A program made the position numbers and the translations under genes. From NCBI RefSeq assembly GCF_000473205.1, contig NZ_KI421507.1, positions 3,953,057 to 4,017,056 of the forward strand: DNA of 64,000 nucleotides, read 5' to 3'. This document shows, piece after piece, positions 7,697 to 15,901 of this stretch (position 1 is its first letter; each line of letters starts with the position of its first letter). This DNA is from Pseudophaeobacter arcticus DSM 23566. Lineage in GTDB: Bacteria; Pseudomonadota; Alphaproteobacteria; Rhodobacterales; Rhodobacteraceae. The notes beneath the pieces are model-generated. The model searched no databases. It saw nothing but the letters and a program-made list of their open reading frames with translations, and had not been told where the DNA came from.

Positions 7697-9160
7697 CTAG
7701 CGCATCACAAAGGGATCCGGGATGGGATCGTCCGAGGTGCGCAGCCAGACCGTTTTGACCTTGGTATAGTCCAGCGCCGCCTGTAAACCGCCTTCGCGCC
7801 CATGTCCCGACAGCCCGTGGCCGCCAAAAGGCGCAATGGGAGAGACCGCCCGGTAGGTGTTGACCCAAACGATGCCTGCGCGAATGCCCCGGATCATCCG
7901 ATGTGCCCGTGTCAGGTTTTGGGTGAACACACCCGATGCCAGGCCAAACTGGGTATCATTGGCGATGGCCAGGGCTTCGGCTTCGGTATCAAAACTGACG
8001 ACTGACAGCACCGGCCCAAAGAACTCTGTGTGCAGACAGGGGGCGTCCGGCGCCTTTGAGCAATCCAGAATGGTGGGCGGGAAGTAGTAGCCGGGTCGGC
8101 CCAGTGCGGTGCCCCCGGTAATCAGCTTTGCACCTGCCTGGGTGGAGGCGGCTATCAAGGCCATAGCATGGTCGCGCTGCGCCTTGGTGCACAGCGGGCC
8201 AACCTCGGTTGCCATATCATCTGGTGCGCCAATGACCACGGCCTCGGCCTTTTGCTGCAACCGGGCCAGAAACTGATCCTTGATCGAATTTGCAATCACC
8301 AATCGTGATCCGGCCACGCAGCTTTGGCCGCTGGCGGCAAAGATGCCAGAGATCTGCGCGTTCACCGCGCTTTTGATATCGGCGTCTTCAAAGACGATAA
8401 AGGGCGATTTGCCCCCCAGCTCCAGCGAGGTGGAGGCCAGGTTTTCGGCGGAGTTACGGACAATATGACGAGCGGTTTCCGGCCCGCCGGTAAAGGCCAC
8501 ATGGGCAACCTTGGGATGCGAGGTCAGCGCCGCACCTGCCGCAGGTCCACCGGTAATCACGTTCAACACGCCGGGCGGAAAACCGGCTTGATCAAAGATA
8601 CGGGCAAACTCCAGCAGTGGCGCCGGGGCTTCTTCTGAGGCCTTCAGCACCACGGTGCAGCCAGCAGCCAGCGCCGGGCCGATCTTGACCGCCGACAGGA
8701 ACAGCTGCGAGTTCCAGGGCACAATGGCGGCCACCACGCCCAGCGGTTCGCGCCGCAGCCAGACCTCCATGTCGGGTTTATCAATGGGCAGATGCGCGCC
8801 TTCGATCTTATCCGCCAGCCCGGCATAATAGCGGTAGTACTCCGCCACATAGGCAATCTGGGCTGAGGTCTCGCGGATGATCTTGCCGGTGTCGCGGGTT
8901 TCCAGCTCGGCCAGACGCGGTGCGTTTTCGGCAACCAGATCCGCCAGTCGCAGCAACAGCTTGCCGCGCTGACTGGCCGTCATCGCTGCCCAGTCGGGAC
9001 CACAAAAGGCCGCCTCGGCAGCGTGCACGGCCCGGTCCACATCGGCAGGGCTGGCCTCGGGCATCCTGGCCCAGACGTCGCCGGTGGCGGGGTCCAGGCT
9101 GTCGAATTGGGCTGAACCGGCCTCAAACTGGCCGCCGATATACTGGTGAAACTGCTGCAT
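7697..9160 (-). CDS. NAD(P)-dependent aldehyde dehydrogenase
   Basis: 487 residues, the usual length for the ALDH superfamily. PWN at 148-150 (oxyanion hole), the glycine-rich FTGGPETAR, the general base E247 in LELGGKSP and the nucleophile C281 in GQSCVAGSRL are all present. It oxidises an aldehyde to the acid in the cytoplasm. It lies 27 bases behind the LLM monooxygenase, so its substrate is probably an aldehyde released by the monooxygenase/hydrolase steps. The sequence is closest in feel to betaine-aldehyde / hydroxymuconic-semialdehyde type ALDHs, but I cannot assign a substrate. Confidence 0.93.
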   Translation of the reverse strand: MQQFHQYIGGQFEAGSAQFDSLDPATGDVWARMPEASPADVDRAVHAAEAAFCGPDWAAMTASQRGKLLLRLADLVAENAPRLAELETRDTGKIIRETSAQIAYVAEYYRYYAGLADKIEGAHLPIDKPDMEVWLRREPLGVVAAIVPWNSQLFLSAVKIGPALAAGCTVVLKASEEAPAPLLEFARIFDQAGFPPGVLNVITGGPAAGAALTSHPKVAHVAFTGGPETARHIVRNSAENLASTSLELGGKSPFIVFEDADIKSAVNAQISGIFAASGQSCVAGSRLVIANSIKDQFLARLQQKAEAVVIGAPDDMATEVGPLCTKAQRDHAMALIAASTQAGAKLITGGTALGRPGYYFPPTILDCSKAPDAPCLHTEFFGPVLSVVSFDTEAEALAIANDTQFGLASGVFTQNLTRAHRMIRGIRAGIVWVNTYRAVSPIAPFGGHGLSGHGREGGLQAALDYTKVKTVWLRTSDDPIPDPFVMR

Positions 9161-9187
9161 GATCTGTCCTTTTGCGACGGCGGGCCT

Positions 9188-10225
9188 TTAGGCGAAGGCG
9201 GGCATGACCTCTTTGATGAAACGTTCAAGCGAGGCCTTTTTGCGCTCAAAGCTCATGCTGGAATCGATCCAGAATGAATACTCATCATAGCCCAGGGCCT
9301 CATATTTTTTGATCCGTTCAATAACACCTGCAGGTTCGGCAATCACCAGATCACGTTCCATTGCTTCTGCAGAGTAGAAAGGATGCGCGGCGATTTCTTC
9401 ATCTGAGAGCGGCGCGATCAGGCCCTGGTCAATGGGGCGTTCGTTTTTGAACCAGGCGCCAAAGTAGCAGTAGAACCGGTTCAGCTCTTCTGCGGCCAGT
9501 TTCACGTCCTCGGCGCTGTCGGCCACATAGGTGTGCAGTAGCAGCATGATCTTGGGGCGCGGCCTGTCGGGGAATTTGGCGCAGGCATCAGTGAAACGCT
9601 GCATCAGGCTGGTGATCTCAGCGTCGCCCTGCCACAGCGGCGTCACCTGCACATTGCAGTGATTGGCGACAGCAAATTCATGGCTGTTGGGATCGCGGGC
9701 GGCAACCCAGATCGGCGGGCCGTCCTGCTGCAATGGCTTGGGGGAGGAGGTGGTTTTGGGGAAGGAATGGAATTCGCCCTGCTGAGCATAATCCCCCTGC
9801 CAAAGCCCCTGCACTGCGGGGATCAGCTCGCGCATCCGCTGGCCTGCTTCCCAGGCATCCATGCCGGGCATCATGCGTTCATATTCAAAGGAATAGGCGC
9901 CACGGGCAATGCCCAGATCCAACCGCCCATCGGTGATGATATCGGTCAGTGCAGCCTCGCCCGCCAGGCGGATCGGGTGCCAGAAGGGGGCAATCACCGT
10001 ACCGGTGCCCAGCCGTACGTTTTCCGTGTGGCGGGCCACATCGACAAGATTGAGGAAGGGGTTGGGCGAGATGGTGAAATTCATCCCGTGGTGTTCCCCC
10101 GTCCAGATCGCATGCATGCCGCCGCGATCGGCGATTTTGCACAGCTCTATGAACTCATCATAAAGCTGCTTTTGGTCCTGATCGGGTGAGATCCGCTCCA
10201 TATGGGCAAACAAGGAAAACTTCAT
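9188..10225 (-). CDS. LLM-class flavin-dependent monooxygenase (luciferase-like)
   Basis: 345 residues of the bacterial-luciferase-like TIM-barrel family. MKFSLFAHMERIS begins the first strand; HAIWTGEHHGMNFT and VRLGTGTVIAPFWHPIRLA are family motifs, and GRLDLGIARGAYSFEYE is the flavin-loop region. These enzymes use reduced FMN supplied by a separate reductase to oxygenate or cleave organic substrates. A reductase domain is encoded immediately upstream. I start at the ATG at 10225, which has AGGGAG 9 bases before it. An in-frame TTG at 10234 would overlap the previous stop but lacks that site. Not a light-producing luciferase by context. Substrate unknown. Confidence 0.9.
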   Translation of the reverse strand: MKFSLFAHMERISPDQDQKQLYDEFIELCKIADRGGMHAIWTGEHHGMNFTISPNPFLNLVDVARHTENVRLGTGTVIAPFWHPIRLAGEAALTDIITDGRLDLGIARGAYSFEYERMMPGMDAWEAGQRMRELIPAVQGLWQGDYAQQGEFHSFPKTTSSPKPLQQDGPPIWVAARDPNSHEFAVANHCNVQVTPLWQGDAEITSLMQRFTDACAKFPDRPRPKIMLLLHTYVADSAEDVKLAAEELNRFYCYFGAWFKNERPIDQGLIAPLSDEEIAAHPFYSAEAMERDLVIAEPAGVIERIKKYEALGYDEYSFWIDSSMSFERKKASLERFIKEVMPAFA

Positions 10226-10230
10226 GCCGT

Positions 10231-11976
10231 TCAACTCCCTGACACGATTTTGCGGACATTGCCGCTGATTTGAGTGCCATAAAACACCCCGTAATTGCCC
10301 ATGCGGCTTTCGCTGGCGAAACGCTCCAGCATAATGCGCAGCGCCGGGTCGGTGACCTCCATCATGGTTGATGGGGTCAAAGGCGTGAAACAGCCCTGTT
10401 TGGGGGGGCCCTCGCCAGCCTGACAGAGGAAGGAAATATGCTGATGCTCGCGGGCGGCGTCTTCAAAGACCGAATAGATAAAGCCCGGGTCCGCCTCAAT
10501 TCCGCAGCTGGCGATCAGCTCGCTCAGCGCCACCGAAGCCCCGGCGCGGCCGACAGGCTTTTGCGGCAGGGTCAGCCCGCCAAGCCCGTCGTCGATCAGC
10601 ATTACTTCGCCCGCCCGTTCAATCAGGGCCGATACAACCAGGTTGGCACCATGGGCCAGCGCCTCTGCCTCGGCGGCGGGGGTGACATAGGCGCCACGGG
10701 CATAGCCCAGACCGGGGGCGGTGCTGGTGTCAAAGGCCTCCACCTTGCCGATCAGGATCACATGGTCACCGGCTTGAACCGTTTTATGCATGCTGCAGTC
10801 GAACCAGGCCGAGACCCCGGCCAGAATGGGAGAGCCCTGCGGCCCGACGTGCCAATCCACATAGGCAAAGCGGTCGTCAGAGGGGCGCGCAAAGGTATTG
10901 GAGATGTTCTTTTGGTCCTCAGCCAGGATATTCACCGCAAAGCCAGGGGCCTGGGTCAGGGCGTCATAGCTGCGCGCGCTATTGGCCAGACAGACCAGCA
11001 CCAGCGGCGGGTCCAGCGATACCGAGGCAAAGGAGTTGGCGGTAAAGCCCAGCGGGGCGCCAGTGTCGTCATGGCTGGTGACCACGGTGACACCGGTCAT
11101 GAAGGTGCCAAAGGCGTCGCGCAGGGCGCGCGGATCGAACGGGGCGGGGGCCATTGGTGTCTCCTTGGTGGTGGGTGTTGGACGTCGCAACCAGCGGGTC
11201 AGGCTGTCCGTCACCGCATCCGGGTCCGTCAGATTAACCATATGGCGGCCAGGCAGGATTTCCACCGTGCCGTTCTGGGCCAGATCCGCCATGGCGCGTG
11301 ACATCGCCGGGGTTGAGTTTGGATCGGCGTCGCCGGTGAGCGCCAGCAGCGGACAAGCAATCTGCGACCAGTTTTGGGCATAGGTGGCATCGCCCCGGGC
11401 AAAGGCACCATAGGCGGTGGCATAGCCGGTCTTATCGACCTGCGATAGCCAGCTGGCGACCTGCGCACGGGCCTGCTGTTCAACAGGGCTATCGCCAAAC
11501 CAGCGGCTGAGCGGCGTTTCCAGATCCACCTTGCCCGCCTTGATCTCGGCAGCACGGGCCAGGACCGCAGAGCGGGCTTGCTCAGAGCGCCTGAACACGC
11601 CATTGACCAGCGCAACCCGGCGCAGCATTTTGGGGTGCGAACAGGCAAAGCCGCCGGCAATCAGCGCCCCCATGGAATGCCCCGCCAGATTGACCGGGCC
11701 TAAGTTCAGTGCGTCGTTCAGCGCGTTCAGGGCGGCATGCAGCCAGGCCACATAGGCCGGCAGATCGGCACCTTCTGCCAAGGGGCTGCTGCCGCCGTGG
11801 CCGGGCATATCCAGGGACAGGACCCGGTGGGTTTTCGACAGCGCCTCAATCTGCGGCGCCCAGGCGGCGCTCTGCATGCCGACCCCGTGGATCAACACCA
11901 GAGCTTCGCCGCTGCCGGCTTCGCGGTAGCTGAGGCTGCCGAAGGGGTCAGACAGAGGCAGGGTTGTCGAGATCAT
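10231..11976 (-). CDS. Fusion: alpha/beta-hydrolase, flavin reductase and Nudix-like domains
   Basis: 581 residues. Residues 1 to about 262 form an alpha/beta hydrolase (LVLIHGVGMQSAAW; nucleophile elbow GHSMG; C-terminal GRHMV with the likely catalytic His). After the linker RPTPTTKETP, residues 275 to about 430 form an FMN-binding flavin reductase domain (FGTFMTGVTVVTSHDD; GFTANSFASVSLDPPLVLVC). The last 140 residues resemble a Nudix fold with a degraded Nudix box (ALSELIASCGIEAD, without the catalytic glutamates). M275 has AAGGAG 6 bases upstream (11161-11166), so the reductase part could also be made separately. The gene overlaps the DUF1185 gene by 29 bases and ends 5 bases before the LLM gene. 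It should supply reduced FMN to that monooxygenase and hydrolyse its product. Fusion is seen; roles are inferred. Confidence 0.87.
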   Translation of the reverse strand: MISTTLPLSDPFGSLSYREAGSGEALVLIHGVGMQSAAWAPQIEALSKTHRVLSLDMPGHGGSSPLAEGADLPAYVAWLHAALNALNDALNLGPVNLAGHSMGALIAGGFACSHPKMLRRVALVNGVFRRSEQARSAVLARAAEIKAGKVDLETPLSRWFGDSPVEQQARAQVASWLSQVDKTGYATAYGAFARGDATYAQNWSQIACPLLALTGDADPNSTPAMSRAMADLAQNGTVEILPGRHMVNLTDPDAVTDSLTRWLRRPTPTTKETPMAPAPFDPRALRDAFGTFMTGVTVVTSHDDTGAPLGFTANSFASVSLDPPLVLVCLANSARSYDALTQAPGFAVNILAEDQKNISNTFARPSDDRFAYVDWHVGPQGSPILAGVSAWFDCSMHKTVQAGDHVILIGKVEAFDTSTAPGLGYARGAYVTPAAEAEALAHGANLVVSALIERAGEVMLIDDGLGGLTLPQKPVGRAGASVALSELIASCGIEADPGFIYSVFEDAAREHQHISFLCQAGEGPPKQGCFTPLTPSTMMEVTDPALRIMLERFASESRMGNYGVFYGTQISGNVRKIVSGS

Positions 11977-12550
11977 GGCCCAGATCCTTTAGATCCTGAT
12001 AGCGATCACCAATGCGGTGATGTGGCCGCCCGCCGATCGAGGCGCCCAGGGCGATGACGATCTCATCCGCCGCCGGGGCATCCGCCACCGCGCATTGAAT
12101 GGTGAGATAATGCGAGCGGCGACCGCCGTCGTTTTTATCCATCAGGGGGATCATCAGCGGCGCATTGGCCGGGCCACGGGTGTTGCAAAAGGCCAGGTAG
12201 CTCTTGGCGCCCACGGCCTCGCGGTAGTGGTTGCCAAACCGCAGGGTGTGGATCAGCGCCGAGGCATGCTCGATCTCGCCGTCCAGGCCAACAATGGCAG
12301 ATTTGCCATAGGCTTCGACCCTGTCCCCACCACCGGCAGCATCCAGCACCATCTTGGTCAGCAACTCACCCAGCTCTGGCGCGCAGTCGTGAATTTCCGG
12401 CTTCAGATCTTCGACAAAGCCCCGGCCCGCCCAGGGGTTTTTGACCACCGCAATGGCGGCAATCAGTTTGAGCGGAGTTGCGGCTTCCTTGCCGCCCTCG
12501 ATCAGGGTTTCTTCGATATGGAGGAGAGTTTTGCGAATGACAGCTGGCAT
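11948..12550 (-). CDS. DUF1185 / 'amino acid synthesis' family protein
   Basis: 200 residues, matching the small PF06684 (DUF1185) family by the N-terminal RKTLLHIEETLIEGG, the middle AVVKNPWAGRGFVEDL and the C-terminal ALGASIGGRPHHRIGDR. The family name is historical and its reaction is not established to my knowledge. Members are soluble and often lie beside flavin monooxygenases, as here. It is first in the minus-strand operon, directly downstream of the GTATAC operator, and overlaps the hydrolase/reductase fusion by 29 bases. Its leading place suggests an enzymatic step at the start of the pathway, for example on a ring or amide. That is inference. Confidence 0.8.
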   Translation of the reverse strand: MPAVIRKTLLHIEETLIEGGKEAATPLKLIAAIAVVKNPWAGRGFVEDLKPEIHDCAPELGELLTKMVLDAAGGGDRVEAYGKSAIVGLDGEIEHASALIHTLRFGNHYREAVGAKSYLAFCNTRGPANAPLMIPLMDKNDGGRRSHYLTIQCAVADAPAADEIVIALGASIGGRPHHRIGDRYQDLKDLGHDLDNPASV

Positions 12551-12587
12551 GGGGCACCTGAGTTGGAGTGAATCTGTTGGACCAACA

Positions 12588-12601
12588 TATGGTATACCAT
12601 A
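12588..12601. promoter_or_regulatory. Probable GntR/FCD operator palindrome
   Basis: TATGGTATACCATA is a perfect 14-bp palindrome centred on GTATAC, midway between the divergent DUF1185 and gntR starts. FadR-subfamily GntR regulators typically bind such NGTATACN palindromes. A second short dyad, GTTGG-A-CCAAC, lies just beside it at 12576-12586. The regulator likely controls both its own gene and the catabolic operon from here. Confidence 0.8.
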
Positions 12602-12657
12602 ATCCTGTTAGTCAAGAATCTATTGTCATGCGGTGGGGCTGCTGGTAGGTAGAAGCC

Positions 12658-13359
12658 ATGGAAAACCCTGGTCTTGCTCAGCTGAGAATCGAACAACCCC
12701 CTGCAACGCTTCGTGAAATCGTGCAGGAAAAAATGCGTGAAGCGATCATCTCGGGGCTGTTTTCCCCGGGTGAGCGACTGGTAGAGCGTCCCCTGTGCGA
12801 TCAGCTGGGGGTCAGCCGGACGGTCATCCGCGAGACGATTCGATACCTGGAGGCCGAAGGTCTGGTGGAGATCCTGCCCAATCGCGGCCCCATCGTAGCC
12901 TCGCTGAGCTGGGAAGATGCGCGCCAGATCTACGAGATCCGCCGTATGCTCGAGACCTCGGTTGCCATGGCCTGTGCGACATCCGGTTCGCCCAGACTGC
13001 ACCGCGATTTGCGGGCGGCGCTTGCAACGCTCAAACGGGCCTTTGCGCAGACCGGAGCGGACGTAGAGCCGGGGGCGTTGTTCAAGGCTTCGACCGGGTT
13101 TTATCAGGTGATGTTTGAAGCCGCCGGTCATCATATCGCCTGGGAGGTGGTCAATCGGCTCAATGGTCGGATCAGCCGGTTGCGGGCGATGACGCTTTCG
13201 GCCACGGACCGGGCCCAGCCTGGGCTGGTCCATATGCAGGCGATCTGTGATGCCATCGTCGCAGGCGACCCAGAGGCGGCGCGGCGCGCAGTAGAGGCCC
13301 ATCTGACGGATGCCGCAGCCGTGGCGGAGCGGCTGCTGTCCACAACGCAAGAGGAATAG
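12658..13359 (+). CDS. GntR-family regulator, FCD (FadR) subfamily
   Basis: 233 residues. The winged helix is at about residues 18-82 (REAIISGLFSPGERLVERPL, then LGVSRTVIRETIRYLEAEGL). The C-terminal all-helical FCD ligand domain has the metal/ligand pattern typical of the subfamily (EIRRMLETSVAM, FYQVMFEAAGH, and the final H in RRAVEAHLTDAA). It is divergent from the DUF1185-to-FAH operon with the palindrome 12588-12601 between them, which makes it the likely repressor of that operon. The effector is usually a pathway acid. It is followed 4 bases later by the DUF1330 gene. Confidence 0.92.
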   Translation: MENPGLAQLRIEQPPATLREIVQEKMREAIISGLFSPGERLVERPLCDQLGVSRTVIRETIRYLEAEGLVEILPNRGPIVASLSWEDARQIYEIRRMLETSVAMACATSGSPRLHRDLRAALATLKRAFAQTGADVEPGALFKASTGFYQVMFEAAGHHIAWEVVNRLNGRISRLRAMTLSATDRAQPGLVHMQAICDAIVAGDPEAARRAVEAHLTDAAAVAERLLSTTQEE

Positions 13360-13363
13360 CATA

Positions 13364-13651
13364 ATGCCCAGGGCCTATTGGATTGCCCATGTCACAGTGA
13401 CAGACCCCGCGGCCTATGTGGGCTATCAGGCTGTCGCCCCAAAAGCGTTTGAGCAGCATGGCGCCAAATTTCTGGCCCGGGGTGGCACGGCAGAGACCAT
13501 GGAAGGGAAGAGCTGGCAGCGCCATGTGGTGATCCAGTTCGACAGCCTGCAACAGGCGCGCGATTGTTATAATTCGCCCGAATACAAAGAGGCCCGCGCC
13601 CAACGCGCTGGCGCCTGCGAGGCCAGCATTACCATCGTCGAGGGCTGCTGA
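13364..13651 (+). CDS. DUF1330 family protein
   Basis: 95 residues, typical of DUF1330, a small ferredoxin-like (alpha+beta) dimeric family. Features are PRAYWIAHVTVTDPAAYVGY at the N-terminus, the FLARGG turn, and the C-terminal FDSLQQARDCYNSPEYKEAR. The function of the family is not established. The start at 13364 has an AAGAGGA site within the end of gntR. The two genes are 4 bases apart and should be co-transcribed, which ties this protein to the catabolic island. Confidence 0.88.
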   Translation: MPRAYWIAHVTVTDPAAYVGYQAVAPKAFEQHGAKFLARGGTAETMEGKSWQRHVVIQFDSLQQARDCYNSPEYKEARAQRAGACEASITIVEGC

Positions 13652-13722
13652 GCTGCCTGCCGAGCTGTCTGGCCGGCCCGGCTGATATGACAGGGTGATG
13701 TTGCAGGTTGATTTTACGGGCG

Positions 13723-14337
13723 TCAGATTTCCAGCGAGACCCAGAGAACCTTTGCGTCCTCTTCGCTGGTGGAGACGCAGCCATGGCCCATGCCGCTGTC
13801 GTAATAGACCGAATCACCTGCGGTCATGCTGAGCGGCCGGTAGTGCTCTGTGTAGAGCACCAGATCGCCGCTGATCACATACATGAACTCTTCGCCGCGA
13901 TGGCGTACCCAGCTGTCATATTCGGTGACATCCCGCGCCTTGATGGTGCTGATATAGGGCAGCATCCGCTTGCTGGTGAGCTCGGTGCACAAGAGCTCAT
14001 GGTCATAGGTCTTGGTTTCCTGGTGCTCGCCGCGCCCTGACAGGGTGTAGTCGCGTCGCCCCGAAATGCTGCTTTGCGCCGATTGGACGAACAATTGCGG
14101 CGTTTCCAGCTCCAAAGTCTGCATAAGGCGGCGGATGATCTCAAAACTTGGGCGGGTCTGGTTGTTCTCGATCTTTGACAGGGTCGAGCGCCCAATGGCC
14201 GCTGCCTTGGCCGCTTCTTCCAGGGTCAGGCCCTTTTCCTTGCGCGCATCGCGAATCATTTTTCCCAGGACAACGCCGTCCGGGGCTTCGGTTGTCTCGG
14301 GCGCGAGCCCTGCTTCTTCTGACTGAACCGGTTCCAT
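13723..14337 (-). CDS. XRE-family regulator with C-terminal cupin
   Basis: 204 residues. The Cro/CI-type helix-turn-helix is at about 25-80 (GLTLEEAAKAAAIGRSTLSK, then IENNQTRPSFEIIRRLM). A cupin barrel occupies the C-terminal half (RHRGEEFMYVISGDLVLYTE; DSVYYDSGMGHG). This architecture is common in regulators of amino-acid, polyamine or sulfur metabolism, with the cupin as sensor. It is convergent with the DUF1330 gene and divergent from lipA across about 290 bases. Its targets could include lipA or genes elsewhere. Confidence 0.9.
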   Translation of the reverse strand: MEPVQSEEAGLAPETTEAPDGVVLGKMIRDARKEKGLTLEEAAKAAAIGRSTLSKIENNQTRPSFEIIRRLMQTLELETPQLFVQSAQSSISGRRDYTLSGRGEHQETKTYDHELLCTELTSKRMLPYISTIKARDVTEYDSWVRHRGEEFMYVISGDLVLYTEHYRPLSMTAGDSVYYDSGMGHGCVSTSEEDAKVLWVSLEI

Positions 14338-14627
14338 GTTGGCGGTTTCTCCTGTTGCGACTGAACCTTAGCTTTGATGTATGTGGCCGTCAAAATTTCA
14401 TCATGACATCTTTTGTTGATTGAAGGGGAAAAGTTTCCTAAAGGGGATATGTGGAGCAAAATGGCCATTTCCCGAACTGGGAGCGCCGTGGTCGCAGAGG
14501 GTCTTGGGATGCATAGAGATGTAGGGATCAGACATGTGGCCCCTGTTGAGGGGAGTGCTGATGGCTGTGGTCACGCGCCTGCGCTGGGCGCTTTGCCTGC
14601 CGCGATACCGGGTGGAGAGATCATCAG

Positions 14628-15572
14628 ATGACTGTGCAGCCGCGTCCCCGTCACCCCGAAAAGGTCAAACGCCCAGCGAGCCCGGTGCCACGAAAGCCAA
14701 AGTGGATCCGCAAGAAAAAGATCGAAAGTGCCGAATATTATGAGACTCGTCGCCTGATGCGCGATCATGATCTCTCTACCGTGTGCGAGGAGGCCTCTTG
14801 CCCGAATATCGGCGAATGCTGGTCCAAACGCCACGCCACCATGATGATCATGGGGGAGGTCTGCACCCGTGGCTGTTCTTTTTGTAATGTAATGACCGGC
14901 CGCCCAGAGGCGCTGGATGTGTTTGAACCCGGTCGGGTGGCGCAGGCGGTCCAGCAACTGGGGCTGCGGCATGTGGTGATTACCTCGGTGGATCGCGATG
15001 ATCTGCAGGATGGCGGCGCCACGCATATCGCCCAGACCATTCGCGCGGTGCGCCACCAGAACCCGGAGACCACTGTCGAAGTGCTGACGCCGGATTTTCT
15101 GGGCAAGGGGGCTGCGGCGCAGGTGGTCTTTGACGCCGCGCCGGATGTGTTCAACCACAATCTGGAAACCGTGCCACATCTATATGCTACGGTGCGCCCC
15201 GGCGCGCGCTATTATACGTCGCTGCGCTTGCTGGATGATGCCAAGCGCGCCAATCCGGCACTCTTCACCAAATCAGGCCTGATGGTTGGGCTTGGGGAGA
15301 GCCTGAGCGACCTGCGGCAGGTGATGGATGACCTGCGGGCCGCCGAGGTCGATTTCCTGACTGTGGGCCAGTATTTGCAACCGACGCCAAAGCACCATCC
15401 GATTGATCGGTTCTGGTCGCCGGAAGAGTTCGAACAGATCGCACAGATCGCCCGCAACAAGGGTTTTCTAGGCGTGTCAGCCACGCCGCTGACACGTTCG
15501 TCGTTTCATGCCGACGAAGATTTTGCCGCCCTCAAACAGAGCCGGGACCGCAGTCTGGCCGCGACCCGATGA
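14628..15572 (+). CDS. lipA: Lipoyl synthase
   Basis: 314 residues. It carries the two cysteine triads of LipA: the auxiliary-cluster set [12 protein letters not shown] and the radical-SAM set CTRGCSFC, plus [14 protein letters not shown] and the C-terminal [14 protein letters not shown] ending near the conserved RSSYHA-type motif. It inserts two sulfur atoms into octanoyl groups on carrier proteins to make lipoate, in the cytoplasm. GGAGA lies about 9 bases before the ATG. A lipoate-dependent glycine cleavage system follows 330 bases downstream, so the product is used next door. Confidence 0.97.
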   Translation: MTVQPRPRHPEKVKRPASPVPRKPKWIRKKKIESAEYYETRRLMRDHDLSTVCEEASCPNIGECWSKRHATMMIMGEVCTRGCSFCNVMTGRPEALDVFEPGRVAQAVQQLGLRHVVITSVDRDDLQDGGATHIAQTIRAVRHQNPETTVEVLTPDFLGKGAAAQVVFDAAPDVFNHNLETVPHLYATVRPGARYYTSLRLLDDAKRANPALFTKSGLMVGLGESLSDLRQVMDDLRAAEVDFLTVGQYLQPTPKHHPIDRFWSPEEFEQIAQIARNKGFLGVSATPLTRSSFHADEDFAALKQSRDRSLAATR

Positions 15573-15595
15573 CCACACCGCATTTGGAGAAAACC

Positions 15596-15680
15596 ATGGA
15601 CGCGTTGAGTGATATTGCAGCGGATGTGAACGGTATCGTTTGGGGGGCGCCATGATGGCGCTGCCAAACCTGATCGCAAC
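15596..15680 (+). pseudogene. Deletion remnant of a probable AGCS (alanine/glycine:cation) symporter gene
   Basis: A start with GGAG 7 bases upstream opens MDALSDIAADVNGIVWGAP and then meets TGA (15653). The -NGIVWG- end resembles the N-terminus of AGCS amino-acid:sodium symporters (family form INGIVWGPP). Immediately on, in another frame, MMALPNLIA (15652-15678) resembles the C-terminal LMAIPNLIALL of the same family. So about 1.3 kb of the middle appears deleted with a frame change at the junction. The junction itself forms a hairpin: GCGCCAT/ATGGCGC inside GTTTGG/CCAAAC. A glycine/alanine carrier between lipA and gcvT makes metabolic sense. Family match is from memory of the consensus, not a search. 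Confidence 0.55.
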
Positions 15681-15901
15681 AAAAGGAAAAAAGGGCAGCC
15701 GCTACCGCGCGGGTCTGAAAACCGCTCACAGGTTCACCCATAGGCCCATAGGGAAGGGTTTGATCTGATCATCCTGGGTCACGCCCAAAGGTGGCTGCCC
15801 GAACGACAAAATTGGCCCAAACCTGGCCCGTGTGGTGTGCAATGCCCATTACACAGTTATGGTTGCCCGTGACTGACTTTCGCAAACAAAGGCCCGATAC
15901 A

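Noticed and set aside
9188..10225. Bioluminescence (lux) gene
   Set aside because: The protein is luciferase-like only at family level. There is no luxB partner or lux fatty-acid reductase genes, and the context is catabolic.
14413..14631. 72-codon open frame ending in ATGA overlap with the lipA start
   Set aside because: The overlap looks like coupling, but the protein has no recognisable pattern, codon use is not typical of the neighbours, and lipA has its own ribosome site. It might be a leader, but I cannot support it.
15681..15901. Possible glycine riboswitch upstream of gcvT
   Set aside because: I looked for the conserved glycine-aptamer blocks (GGAGAG ... ACCGAAGGGGCAA ... CTCTCAGGC) on the plus strand and found none. 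The region holds the symporter remnant and unstructured sequence.
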